DNA of 34,221 nucleotides, taken from the NCBI GenBank assembly GCA_035463295.1, contig DATHTK010000020.1, positions 1 through 34,221 on the forward strand, in the 5' to 3' direction. Shown here in pieces: positions 14,602 through 22,619 of the stretch (within the stretch, counting starts at the first letter, position 1; every line of letters begins with the position of its first letter). A program made the position numbers and the translations under genes. The stretch comes from DATHTK01 sp035463295 (GTDB lineage Bacteria > Actinomycetota > Rubrobacteria > Rubrobacterales > Rubrobacteraceae). The notes under the pieces are model-generated. The model saw only the letters and a program-made list of their open reading frames with translations. It was not told the origin of the DNA and searched no databases.

Positions 14602-15942
14602 CTAGTTGATGCCGCTTTCCGGCGTGTAGCTCTCCAGCCGGCGCTTCACGGCGTTCAAGAAGCGCAGGGCTGCGCCGCCGTCGAGGATGCGGTGGTCGAA
14701 GGAGACCTCCAGGTTCATCATCCTGCGGATGGCGATAGCATCTCCCCCGGCGTCATCGACCACGACCGGGCGTCTGACGACGGCCTCGGCCTGGAGGATG
14801 GCCGCCTGCGGGTGGTTTATGATCGGGGCGGAGGCGACGCTGCCGAGCGCCCCCGGATTGTTCACCGTGAAGGTCCCGCCGGAGATATCCTCGGGTGAGA
14901 GCTGACGACTCCTCGCCTTCTTCACGACCTCGTCTATCCGGCGGGCGAGACCGACGATGTTCAGCTCGTCGGCCCCGCGGATGACCGGAACCACTAGGGC
15001 GCCTTCTTCCAGGTCCACGGCGATCCCGACGTTGGTGTTCTTTCTCAGGACTATCCTGTCCCCGTCCCACGCGGAGTTGAGCACGGGGTGCTCCTTGAGG
15101 CTCTCCACGGCCGCCCTCACAATGAACGGCAGGTAGGTCAGCTTCACGCCCTCACGCTCGGCGAAGGCCGCCTTCTCCCTCTCACGCAGCGCCGCGAGGC
15201 CCGTCATGTCCACCTCGACCAGCGTCCAGGCGTGCGGTATCTCCTTCTTGCTCGCGGCCATGCGAGATGCGATCGTCCGTCGGACGCTCGTGAGCTCCAG
15301 AACCTCGTCGCCCTCGTACACCTCGACGCGCTCGGGCGCGGGCCGAGCCTCCGTCTTTGCGGCGGGCTGCGCCTCGCGCTCCTTTATGTAGCCCTCGATG
15401 TCTTTCCTGGTTACCCTGCCGCCGACGCCGGTGCCGGCAATCTCCGAGATGTCAAGGTCGTGCTCTTCGGCGAGGCGGCGAACGACCGGCGAAGAGCGCC
15501 GCAACCGCAGCGCCGCGGCGTCCTCGAGCGTTCCGCGCCCGTCGCCCCCCTGGCCCGCGCGCGCTTCGGCGACCGCGCGTTCCTTCTCGCCGCCCTCCCG
15601 CCTGGCGGGTGTCGCCTCGGTGTCGGCGGCGGGGAACTCCTCGGTCGGGGCGGCGGCCCCCAGGTCCTCGCGTGGCTGGGCTTCGGCCGAGGGTGAGGAA
15701 TCGCCGTCCGTGGCGACCAGCAGGATCTCGGTCCCTACGTCGACGGTGGTCCCCTCGGAGACCAGGAGCTTCTCTATCCTTCCGGCCACGGGGGAGGGGA
15801 GCTCGGCGTTCACCTTGTCGGTGTCGACCTCGGCGAGTGGCTCATCCTTCTCTATCTCGTCCCCCTCGGCCTTCAGCCAGCGGGTGATCGTGCCCTCCGT
15901 AACGCTCTCTCCCAGCTGGGGCATGGTAACCGGTGTCGCCAC
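14602..15942 (-). CDS. bkdB: Dihydrolipoyl acyltransferase E2 of branched-chain 2-oxoacid dehydrogenase
   Basis: A 446-residue E2 chain. The lipoyl domain (2-77) has the lipoylation site Lys43 in EVDTDKVNAE; an Ala/Glu/Pro-rich linker follows; the peripheral subunit-binding domain is at about 148-186 (SPVVRRLAEEHDLDISEIAG); a second linker; then the catalytic domain from about 213, ending with the active-site motif DHRILDGGAA (His417, Asp421). It transfers the acyl group from lipoamide to CoA. There is one lipoyl domain. The GTG start is supported by GAGGGGAGAGG a few bases upstream and lies 13 nt after the E1 beta stop. Confidence 0.94.
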   Translation of the reverse strand: MATPVTMPQLGESVTEGTITRWLKAEGDEIEKDEPLAEVDTDKVNAELPSPVAGRIEKLLVSEGTTVDVGTEILLVATDGDSSPSAEAQPREDLGAAAPTEEFPAADTEATPARREGGEKERAVAEARAGQGGDGRGTLEDAAALRLRRSSPVVRRLAEEHDLDISEIAGTGVGGRVTRKDIEGYIKEREAQPAAKTEARPAPERVEVYEGDEVLELTSVRRTIASRMAASKKEIPHAWTLVEVDMTGLAALREREKAAFAEREGVKLTYLPFIVRAAVESLKEHPVLNSAWDGDRIVLRKNTNVGIAVDLEEGALVVPVIRGADELNIVGLARRIDEVVKKARSRQLSPEDISGGTFTVNNPGALGSVASAPIINHPQAAILQAEAVVRRPVVVDDAGGDAIAIRRMMNLEVSFDHRILDGGAALRFLNAVKRRLESYTPESGIN

Positions 15943-15955
15943 TTGCCTCTCCCCT

Positions 15956-16942
15956 CTAGTACCGGGCGAGCTCGAGCATCGCGGACTCTATCTTCTCGGC
16001 GCCCGGCGCGAAGAAGTCCATCATCGGTTTGGCGAAGGCCGCCGCCGGGACGTCCGGCGCCCCGAGCCTCATTACGGGCCCGTCGAGCCACTCGAAGGCC
16101 TCCTGAGCGACGAGGGCCGCGATCTCTCCCGAGACCGACCCCGTGAGGTTGGCCTCCGAGGCGACGAGGACCTTCCCCGTCTTCTTCGCGGAGGCGAGGA
16201 TCTTCTCCCTGTCGAGCGGATACAGCGTGCGCGGCTCGACGACCTCGGCCTCGATGCCGTGCTCCCCGGAGATCTTCTGCGCCACCTGGAGCGCCGTGTA
16301 GAGCACGAGCCCGTAGGCGACGACAGTCAGGTCCGTCCCCTCGCGATGGACCCTCGCCTCGCCGATAGGGACCTCGTAGTCGTCGTCCGGCACATCCTCT
16401 TTGATGAGGCGGTAGGTCCGCTTGTGCTCGAAGAAGAGGACCGGGTTCGGGTCGCGGATGGCGCTCTTGATCATGCCCTTCGCGTCGGCCGGGAAGGTCG
16501 GTGCGACGACCTTGAGGCCCGGCGTGTTGCAGAAGTAAGCCTCGACGCTCTGGGAGTGATAGAGCGCTCCGCCGGGCACCACGCCGTAGGGGGCCCGGAT
16601 GGTAATGGGCACGTTCCACACGCCGTTCGAACGGTAGTAGAAGCGGGCGGCCTCGCTGACGATCTGGTCGAAAGCCGGCGGGATGAAGTCGGCGAACTGT
16701 ATCTCGGCGACCGGGCGCATCCCGTTCACCGAGAGGCCGATCGCGGAGCCGACGATGAGGCTCTCGGCGAGCGGCGTATCCATCACCCTGGCAGGTCCGA
16801 ACTCCTCCTGGAGCCCCTGGGTCACGCGGAACACCCCGCCCGCCCGGCCCACGTCCTCGCCCATGACCATCACGGTCTCGTCGGAGCGCATCTCCTCGGC
16901 CAGCCCGTCGTGGATCGCCTGAAGCAGATTCTTATCGGCCAT
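15956..16942 (-). CDS. bkdA2: 2-oxoacid dehydrogenase E1 component, beta subunit
   Basis: A 328-residue E1 beta chain. Family landmarks are MGEDVGRAGGVFRVTQGLQE, MDTPLAESLIVGSAIGL, AEIQFADFIPPAFDQIVSEA, APYGVVPGGALYHSQSVEAY and the C-terminal VASEANLTGSVSGEIAALV. With E1 alpha it decarboxylates the 2-oxoacids of Val, Leu and Ile and passes the acyl group to E2 lipoamide; similarity to the branched-chain type rather than pyruvate type is judged from neighbours and general resemblance. ATG 16942 lies 8 nt after the alpha stop. Confidence 0.93.
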   Translation of the reverse strand: MADKNLLQAIHDGLAEEMRSDETVMVMGEDVGRAGGVFRVTQGLQEEFGPARVMDTPLAESLIVGSAIGLSVNGMRPVAEIQFADFIPPAFDQIVSEAARFYYRSNGVWNVPITIRAPYGVVPGGALYHSQSVEAYFCNTPGLKVVAPTFPADAKGMIKSAIRDPNPVLFFEHKRTYRLIKEDVPDDDYEVPIGEARVHREGTDLTVVAYGLVLYTALQVAQKISGEHGIEAEVVEPRTLYPLDREKILASAKKTGKVLVASEANLTGSVSGEIAALVAQEAFEWLDGPVMRLGAPDVPAAAFAKPMMDFFAPGAEKIESAMLELARY

Positions 16943-16950
16943 CGTCGTCC

Positions 16951-17955
16951 CTAACGCTCCGCGTAGACGCGTTCGAGCGCCTCTTCGGGGTCCGCGTAGG
17001 GAGCCGCCTCGGCGTACTCGACCGCCTCGTCGACCTCGGCCTTGATCCCGGCCTCGGTTTCTTCCTTTTTCTCCTCGTCGAGGACGCCATTCTCCATGAG
17101 GTACTTCTCGAAGCGGACTATAGGGTCCTTCAGGCGCCACTCCTCGATCTCCTCGCGCTCGCGGTAGCGCCTGTCGTCGTCGTCGGAGGAGTGGGCCGTT
17201 ATCCGGTAGGTCCTCGCCTCGATGAGCGTCGGCCCCTCGCCCCGGCGGGCCCTCTCCACGGCTTCTCTGGCGACCTCGTAGACGGCGAGCACGTCGTTGC
17301 CGTCGACCGGGTAGCCGGGGAAGCCGTAGCCCTCGGCGCGCCTGGCGATGGACCCCGCGACCTGGAGCGGCTCGGGGCAAGAGATCGCGTAGGCATTGTT
17401 CTCTATAAGGAAAACGACGGGGAGATCGTGGATGCCAGCGAAGTTCATCGCCTCGTGCCAGTCGCCCTCGCTCGTCGAGGCTTCTCCACCGCTCGTCAGC
17501 ACGACCCCGTCCTCGCCGCGCATCTTGAAGGCCAGGGCGCTGCCGACGGCCTGGGGGTACTGGACCGCGATGGGCGCCGACGCCGTAACGATGTTGAGAT
17601 CCCTGCTGGAGAAGTGCCCGGGCATCTGGCGCCCACCGCTGTTCGGGTCCTCTCTTCTACCGAGCAGGCTGAGGAAGTGGTCTCTCGGCGTCTGGCCGAG
17701 GAGCGTCGTTATCGCGAAGTCCCGGTAGTAGGGGTAGACGTAATCGTAGCCGGGGCGGAGGTTGTAGGCGCCGCCGACCTGGCAGCCCTCCTGGCCCTGG
17801 CACGAGATCACGAACGCCGCCTTCCCCTGGCGGTTCAGGATCCACATCCTCTCATCGGTCCTCCTGGCCAGGAGCATGGTGCGGTACATCCTCAGCAGGT
17901 CGTCCTCGTCGAGCCCCAAAGCCTCGTGACGGGCCCGAGTCTCCTCGACAGCCAT
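16951..17955 (-). CDS. bkdA1: 2-oxoacid dehydrogenase E1 component, alpha subunit
   Basis: A 334-residue thiamine-diphosphate enzyme subunit. The TPP motif runs from GGEAS (156-160) to ENNAY (185-189). GRQMPGHFS (108-116), PIAVQYPQAVGSALAFK and the phosphorylation-loop-like RITAHSSDDDDRRYR are typical of branched-chain E1 alpha. It carries out decarboxylation of branched-chain 2-oxoacids with the beta subunit. The ATG at 17955 is chosen for GGAGG 6 nt upstream; an in-frame GTG/ATG start at 17997 would bury that ribosome-binding site. It is the first gene of a nine-gene, same-strand unit running to ecfT. Confidence 0.94.
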   Translation of the reverse strand: MAVEETRARHEALGLDEDDLLRMYRTMLLARRTDERMWILNRQGKAAFVISCQGQEGCQVGGAYNLRPGYDYVYPYYRDFAITTLLGQTPRDHFLSLLGRREDPNSGGRQMPGHFSSRDLNIVTASAPIAVQYPQAVGSALAFKMRGEDGVVLTSGGEASTSEGDWHEAMNFAGIHDLPVVFLIENNAYAISCPEPLQVAGSIARRAEGYGFPGYPVDGNDVLAVYEVAREAVERARRGEGPTLIEARTYRITAHSSDDDDRRYREREEIEEWRLKDPIVRFEKYLMENGVLDEEKKEETEAGIKAEVDEAVEYAEAAPYADPEEALERVYAER

Positions 17956-18010
17956 AGACCTCCTCCTAAGCTCCTTTTCCCTCGCCGGGGCGATCACCCC
18001 TCGAATCTCT

Positions 18011-18019
18011 ATCGTATCA
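18011..18019 (-). promoter_or_regulatory. Extended -10 promoter of the BCKDH operon
   Basis: On the minus strand TGATACGAT is an extended -10 box (TG-n-TACGAT) about 55 nt upstream of the E1 alpha ATG. The surrounding TTGATACGATAG recurs with one change in front of the broken ABM gene at 18363-18372. No -35 consensus is seen at 17 nt, as expected for an extended -10 type. Confidence 0.5.
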
Positions 18020-18076
18020 AACCCCTATGTCCCGGGCCGTCGGTCGGCTACCAGCGCGAAACCCACACCCTCGAGG

Positions 18077-18324
18077 CTACGCGAGAACGCTGACCTCGAA
18101 GTGCTTGCGGGCCGGCGTCTCGGTCAGCAGATCAGCGAACTTCTCGACTTGATGTCAGCCTCCGTCTCCCACAGCGTTATGGCGGTCCCGACCCCCGTCT
18201 CAGGGTCTGTCAACAGCAGAGCACCCTTGAAACCAGCTCGCCCCCTCGCCGCTGGAAGCACAGAGTCCCGGTTGATGCGGACCATCTCCTTCGTGTCAAT
18301 CGGACGTACACGAAGATCCACCAC
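18077..18324 (-). pseudogene. Broken antibiotic-biosynthesis-monooxygenase-like gene
   Basis: The N-terminal part reads as an ABM-fold protein of about 55 residues: VDLRVRPIDTKEMVRINRDS, then VLPAARGRAGFKGALLLTDP and GTAITLWETEADIK. The frame then ends in SRSSLIC and a stop at 18124. A second minus-strand frame, shifted, continues from about 18148 to a stop at 18077 with KFADLLTETPARKHFEV, which is what the C-terminus of such a protein should look like. The two pieces are thus one gene with an internal deletion of roughly ten codons that also shifted the frame. A GTG start at 18324 (or 18321) lies 38 nt below a promoter-like box, so it may still be transcribed. Role of the intact gene is unknown. 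Confidence 0.65.
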
Positions 18325-18355
18325 CTTGCTTCCACGGCCCCTTTTCGTGATCTAC

Positions 18356-18372
18356 TGATACTATTGTATCAA
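18356..18372 (-). promoter_or_regulatory. Extended -10 promoter and palindrome upstream of the broken ABM gene
   Basis: TGATAC-TATT-GTATCA (18356-18371) is a perfect 6-4-6 palindrome. On the minus strand its upper half contains TGATACAAT (18371-18363), an extended -10 box, with CTGACG 18 nt upstream as a possible -35. The distance to the GTG at 18324 is 38 nt. The palindrome could be an operator covering the start region. Confidence 0.45.
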
Positions 18373-18415
18373 GCAGATTGCATATCCGTCAGCTTGCCGT
18401 GGAGAGCGAGACACG

Positions 18416-18434
18416 AGCCCCGCCTCCGGGGGCT
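18416..18434 (-). terminator. Weak terminator-like hairpin after the mutase gene
   Basis: AGCCCC and GGGGCT pair (6 bp, 7-nt loop) about 50 nt after the methylmalonyl-CoA mutase stop. There is no real T-run. Confidence 0.3.
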
Positions 18435-18483
18435 GAGATGTTGAGGACCGAGGACCCCGAGAGGCCCGAGCGTGCCGACTGGC

Positions 18484-20127
18484 TCAGATCACCGGCGTCT
18501 CGCGGTACGAGCCGAAGACCTCCTGGAGGGACTTCGAGATCTCTCCGACCGTCGCGTAGGCGCGCACGGCCTCGAGGATAGGGTACATCGTGTTGTCGTC
18601 GCCCCGCGCGGCCTCCTTGAGCTCCTCGAGACGCTTCTCGAGGAGGTCATTGTCCCGTCGCTCTCTAAGAGATTTCAGGCGTTCGATCTGGCGTTCCGAG
18701 ATCTGGGGGTCCACCCGGTGGATCTCGACGTCCTGTTCCTCCTGTGGCTCGTAGACGTTGACGTTGACCATGTAGCGCTTCTTTTCCTCGAGCTCGCGCT
18801 GGTAGCGGGCGCTGGCCTCGGCGATCTCGCGCATCGGGAAGCCGGCCTCTATGGCCTCTATCATGCCGCCCAGTTCGTCTATCTGGCGGAAGTAGTCGTA
18901 GGCCTGGCGCTCGATCTCATCGGTCAGAGCCTCGACGAAGTACGAGCCCCCCAGGGGGTCTATGGTGTTCGCTACCCCCGTCTCCAGGGCGGCGATCTGC
19001 TGCGTGCGGACCGCTATCCTGACCGCTTCTTCGGTCGGTAGCGCCAGGGCTTCATCGAGCGAGTTGGTGTGCAGGCTCTGGGTTCCGCCGAGGATGGCGG
19101 CGAGCGCCTCGAAGGCGGTACGGGCGACGTTGTTGTACGGCTCCTGGGCGGTCAGAGAGACGCCGGCGGTCTGGGTGTGGAAGCGCATTCGCAGCGAGCG
19201 CTCGTCACGAGCGCCGTACTTCTCCTTCATCACTGTAGCCCAGATGCGCCGTGCTGCGCGGAACTTGGCGATCTCCTCGAAGAAGTCTATGTGCGAGTTG
19301 AAGAAGAACGAGAAGCGCGGCGCGAAGTCGTCGACGTCGAGGCCCGCCTCGATGCCCGCCTCGACGTAGGCGAAGCCGTCCGCCAGCGTGAAGGCGAGCT
19401 CTTGGGCGGCCGTCGAGCCGGCCTCGCGGATGTGGTAGCCGCTTATGGAGACGGTGTTCCACTTCGGCATGTGCTCTGTTGAGTAGACGAGCATGTCCTT
19501 GAAGACGCGCATGGAGGGTTGGGGCGGGAAGAGCCATTCTTTCTGGGCGATGTACTCCTTGAGGATATCGTTCTGGTTCGTACCGCCGAGAGCCTCGGGC
19601 GGCACGCCCTGCTTCTCGGCGGCGACGACATACATCGCGAGGAGCACCATCGCGGGGGCGTTGATCGTCATGGAGGTCGTGATCTCGCCCATAGGTATAC
19701 CGTCGAAGAGCCGCTCCATGTCCTCCAGCGAATCGACCGCGACGCCTTCGGTGCCCACCTCGCCCAAAGACAGTGGCGAGTCGGAGTCGAGGCCCATGAG
19801 GGTCGGCATGTCGAAGGCGACCGAGAGCCCGTTCTGGCCGTGGTCGATGAGGTACTTGAAGCGCTTGTTGGTCTCCTCGGCGTCCCCGTAGCCGGCGAAC
19901 TGCCGGATCGTCCATAGGCGCCCCCGGTACATGTTGGGATAGACGCCGCGGGTATAGGGGTACTCGCCGGGATAGCCCAGCTTCTCGTCGTAGGTTCCTT
20001 CCACGTCCTCCGGCGTGTAGAGGGCTTTGATCGGGATACCCGACATCGTCGAGAACTCGACGTCGCGCTCGGGGTTCTTAGAATACGCCTCTTCCCAGCG
20101 GTCGCGCGCGCTCTTCCTGGTATCCAC
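18484..20127 (-). CDS. mcmA: Methylmalonyl-CoA mutase large (catalytic) subunit
   Basis: A 547-residue mutase TIM-barrel chain without the C-terminal cobalamin-binding domain. Conserved stretches are YPYTRGVYPNMYRGRLWTIR, GQNGLSVAFDMPTLMGLDSD, LGGTNQNDILKEYIAQKEW, PPQPSMRVFKD, KWNTVSISGYHIREAG, NNVARTAFEALAAILGGTQS and SLHTNSLDEALALPTEE. The PNMY and PSMR signatures suit methylmalonyl-CoA more than isobutyryl-CoA, but isoforms cannot be separated reliably by eye. It isomerises methylmalonyl-CoA to succinyl-CoA with adenosylcobalamin, and needs a separate B12-binding small subunit, which is not in the window. The GTG start follows GGAGGAG. Transcribed alone. Confidence 0.92.
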   Translation of the reverse strand: MDTRKSARDRWEEAYSKNPERDVEFSTMSGIPIKALYTPEDVEGTYDEKLGYPGEYPYTRGVYPNMYRGRLWTIRQFAGYGDAEETNKRFKYLIDHGQNGLSVAFDMPTLMGLDSDSPLSLGEVGTEGVAVDSLEDMERLFDGIPMGEITTSMTINAPAMVLLAMYVVAAEKQGVPPEALGGTNQNDILKEYIAQKEWLFPPQPSMRVFKDMLVYSTEHMPKWNTVSISGYHIREAGSTAAQELAFTLADGFAYVEAGIEAGLDVDDFAPRFSFFFNSHIDFFEEIAKFRAARRIWATVMKEKYGARDERSLRMRFHTQTAGVSLTAQEPYNNVARTAFEALAAILGGTQSLHTNSLDEALALPTEEAVRIAVRTQQIAALETGVANTIDPLGGSYFVEALTDEIERQAYDYFRQIDELGGMIEAIEAGFPMREIAEASARYQRELEEKKRYMVNVNVYEPQEEQDVEIHRVDPQISERQIERLKSLRERRDNDLLEKRLEELKEAARGDDNTMYPILEAVRAYATVGEISKSLQEVFGSYRETPVI

Positions 20128-20163
20128 GGTCTCTCCTCCCGCGTAAGGGTTCCCTTTGCTCAG

Positions 20164-20169
20164 ACTGTA
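20164..20169 (-). promoter_or_regulatory. Candidate -10 box of the mutase gene
   Basis: TACAGT on the minus strand ends 36 nt before the mutase GTG, matching the TAnAnT spacing of other genes here. No clear -35 box. Confidence 0.35.
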
Positions 20170-20221
20170 GCATAGCCCCGGAGGGCGAGCCTCCCCGCCA
20201 GACCGGGCAAAGGTACTCTCT

Positions 20222-21406
20222 CTACGCTCGCTCTCTCAGGACTTCGAGCGGGTAGTATGTACCGCGCCACTCGACGCCGCCGTTCGCGAGGATCCTGTAC
20301 GTGGACCTCAGCATGGCGTAGATAAAGGCGCTCGCCCCGAAGGGGTGTAGCGCGGCGTACATCGGCGAGATCCTGCCCCCCGAGCGCTCCGCCCCGTAGA
20401 GGTACATCGCGAGCAAGACCAGCGGGTTCGCCCCGAAGAGCAGTCTGGTGACCCGGCGGCGCGCGAGAAAGATACCGGCGTAGGGCAACACGTTTGTCAG
20501 AAGGAGGGCGATCGAGGCCAACAGAGCGGTCGAGACCCTGTAGTCCATGCTGGGAAACATACTCTTCTCGAGTCCCCGGACCACCCCCGCGAGCGTCCGG
20601 TGCCATTCGACGCTCACCGACCCGGTGCCGTACGCCACCCTCTGCCTGAACCCGGCCTCCTTCACGAGCCTGCCGAGCCTCATGTCGTCGTCGGGACGGA
20701 GACGGATGGCTCGGTGGGTACCCGCCGCGAGGTAGGCCTCTCGCGTCATCAGGTTGAACGCCCCGACCCCCACCGCCTCGCTCGCGCGCGGATCGGAGGC
20801 CCGCCACGGCCTCTGCGTGACCTCGAAGACGAGGACGAAGGTCGCCACGAAGCTCTTCAGAGCCACGCCGCGGGAGACTATCTCCGGGGCGAGGGTCAGG
20901 TGATCCAGGCCCCCGCGCACGGCGTAACCCACCGCGTTCACAAGGCAGCCGGCGGAGAACCGGACATCCGCGTCCGTGAACAGGAGCCATTCCCCACTAG
21001 CCTCCGCGGCGCCGACGTAGAGCGCGTGGTTCTTGCCCAGCCACCCGTGTGGCAGCTCCTCGACCCGGACCACCCGCAGCCTCTCCGGCCACCGGGAGGC
21101 GAGCCCGGCGAGTACTTCCGGGGTGCCGTCGGTCGAACGGTCGTCCACGACCACCACCTCGAGGCGCCCCGGATACTCCTGGGTGAGGACAGACCCCAGT
21201 GCCTCCTCGACCGCCTCTTCCTCGTTCCGGGCCGGTACGATAACCGAGATCGAAGGATAGACACCCAGCGGTTCCCGCTCTGCCTCGCGGAGCACCGGGA
21301 CGGAGCGCACGCCGCGGAACCAGCCCGCCGCCAGGGCGAGCCAGACGGCCGTGCCCACCGCCGCCAGCGCGGGGCCGAGAAAGGACCGGAGGGAGATCTC
21401 GCTCAC
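20222..21406 (-). CDS. Family 2 glycosyltransferase, membrane-anchored
   Basis: A 394-residue processive-type GT2 enzyme. An N-terminal membrane helix (about 10-30) precedes the GT-A domain: ISVIVPARNEEEAVEEAL (53-70), VVVVDDRSTDGTPEV (84-98), LLFTDADVRF (141-150, the DxD motif as DAD) and RPDDDMRLGRLVKEAGF as the acceptor-site acidic block. Three or so C-terminal membrane helices follow (STALLASIALLLTNVLPYAG, LFGANPLVLLAMYL). The build resembles CrtQ/HpnB-like transferases acting on polyprenoid lipids, but the substrate is unknown. Its GTG overlaps the acyl-CoA dehydrogenase TGA as GTGA, so the two are translationally coupled. Confidence 0.87.
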   Translation of the reverse strand: MSEISLRSFLGPALAAVGTAVWLALAAGWFRGVRSVPVLREAEREPLGVYPSISVIVPARNEEEAVEEALGSVLTQEYPGRLEVVVVDDRSTDGTPEVLAGLASRWPERLRVVRVEELPHGWLGKNHALYVGAAEASGEWLLFTDADVRFSAGCLVNAVGYAVRGGLDHLTLAPEIVSRGVALKSFVATFVLVFEVTQRPWRASDPRASEAVGVGAFNLMTREAYLAAGTHRAIRLRPDDDMRLGRLVKEAGFRQRVAYGTGSVSVEWHRTLAGVVRGLEKSMFPSMDYRVSTALLASIALLLTNVLPYAGIFLARRRVTRLLFGANPLVLLAMYLYGAERSGGRISPMYAALHPFGASAFIYAMLRSTYRILANGGVEWRGTYYPLEVLRERA

Positions 21407-22581
21407 CCGACGACGGGCCGGGATCCCTCGACGCTGCCCGGCGCCTCTGTTCTCTCTCTCACGATGCCGCGCGAGATCACGAGGCGCTGGATCTCGCTGG
21501 TCCCCTCGTAGATCTCCGTCACCCGTGCATCGCGGTAGAAGCGTTCGACGGGGCTCTCGTCCTTCATATAGCCGTAGCCGCCCAGGGTCTGGACCGCATC
21601 GTAAGCGACCTCGTTCGCCACCTGTGAGGCGTAGAGCTTGGCGCGGGCGCCGGCCTCGGTGACGCGCAGCCCCCGGTCCCTCATCCACGCCGCCTCGTAG
21701 ACGAGGAGGCGGGCCGCCCGGACCTTCGTCTGCATGTCCGCGAGCTTGAAGGCGATCGCCTGGTGCTCGACGATGGGCTTGCCGAAAGTCGTCCGGCCGG
21801 CGGCGTAGTCCGCCGCGTACCGAAATGCCGCCTCGGCGATCCCGAGCGCCTGAGCCGCGATCCCGATCCTGCCGAAGTCCAGCGTTCCCAGGGCGACCCC
21901 GAGCCCTCTCCCCTCCTCGCCGAGGCGGCACTCGTCCGGAACGAAGACGTCCTGCAGGTGCACGTCGTCCGTCGTAGCGGAGACGACCCCCATCTTCTTC
22001 GCGTGCTTGCCGAAGGAGATGCCCTCGGCGTCCATCGAGACGACGAAGGCGGTTACGCCTTCCGGCGCACGGGCGAAGGTGATCATGGTCCCGGCGATGC
22101 GGCCGTTCGTGACCCAGCTCTTGTGGCCCGAGAGGCGGTAGCCGCCGTCCACCCTCTCGGCCGTAGTCCGTATCGAGGCGGCGTCGGAGCCGGTCGTCGG
22201 CTCGGTGAGGGCGAAGCACCCGATCTTCTCTCCCCGGGCCAGATCCGGCACCCAACGCGCCTTCTGATCCTCCGTGCCGTACATCACGATCGGCAGCGTC
22301 CCCGCGCTCGTGTGCACCGCGAGCGTCACGCCTACCCCGGCGTCGGCGCGGCTGACCTCCTCGATCAGCAAACAGTAAGAGAGGAAGTCCGAGCCTGCCC
22401 CACCGTACTCCTCCGGGACGCACAACCCCGTAAATCCCGACTCCGCCATCTTCTCCAGGGTCTCGAACGGCACCCGGTCCTCCCGGTCCAGGTCGGCGGC
22501 ATGAGGCGCGACCTCCCGGTCGGCGAACTCTGCCGCCCGTTCCCTAACCCGCTGCTGCTCCTTGCTGAACCTGAAATCCAT
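21403..22581 (-). CDS. Acyl-CoA dehydrogenase
   Basis: A 392-residue FAD flavoprotein. It starts MDFRFSKEQQRVRERAAEFA; the FAD/substrate loop CFALTEPTTGSDAASIRTTA and the HKSWVTNG motif are present; the C-terminal helical domain has AVQTLGGYGYMKDESPVERF YRD, and the catalytic base Glu is in EIYEGTSEIQ at about residue 366, the short/branched-chain position. It oxidises acyl-CoA to enoyl-CoA, passing electrons to ETF. In this neighbourhood isovaleryl-, isobutyryl- or 2-methylbutyryl-CoA are plausible substrates. GGAG lies 5 nt before the ATG. It follows the GCS2 gene by 38 nt. Confidence 0.94.
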   Translation of the reverse strand: MDFRFSKEQQRVRERAAEFADREVAPHAADLDREDRVPFETLEKMAESGFTGLCVPEEYGGAGSDFLSYCLLIEEVSRADAGVGVTLAVHTSAGTLPIVMYGTEDQKARWVPDLARGEKIGCFALTEPTTGSDAASIRTTAERVDGGYRLSGHKSWVTNGRIAGTMITFARAPEGVTAFVVSMDAEGISFGKHAKKMGVVSATTDDVHLQDVFVPDECRLGEEGRGLGVALGTLDFGRIGIAAQALGIAEAAFRYAADYAAGRTTFGKPIVEHQAIAFKLADMQTKVRAARLLVYEAAWMRDRGLRVTEAGARAKLYASQVANEVAYDAVQTLGGYGYMKDESPVERFYRDARVTEIYEGTSEIQRLVISRGIVRERTEAPGSVEGSRPVVG

Positions 22582-22619
22582 GCGGTCTCCGCCCGTCGCC
22601 GTGTACGCGTTTGTTCAAT

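Noticed and set aside
18101..18358. 85-codon plus-strand frame over the ABM region
   Set aside because: It is antisense to the recognisable ABM-like remnant and has no similarity of its own.
20180..20194. GGAGG/CCTCC hairpin after the GT2 gene as a terminator
   Set aside because: Five-bp stem without T-run; too short in high-GC DNA.
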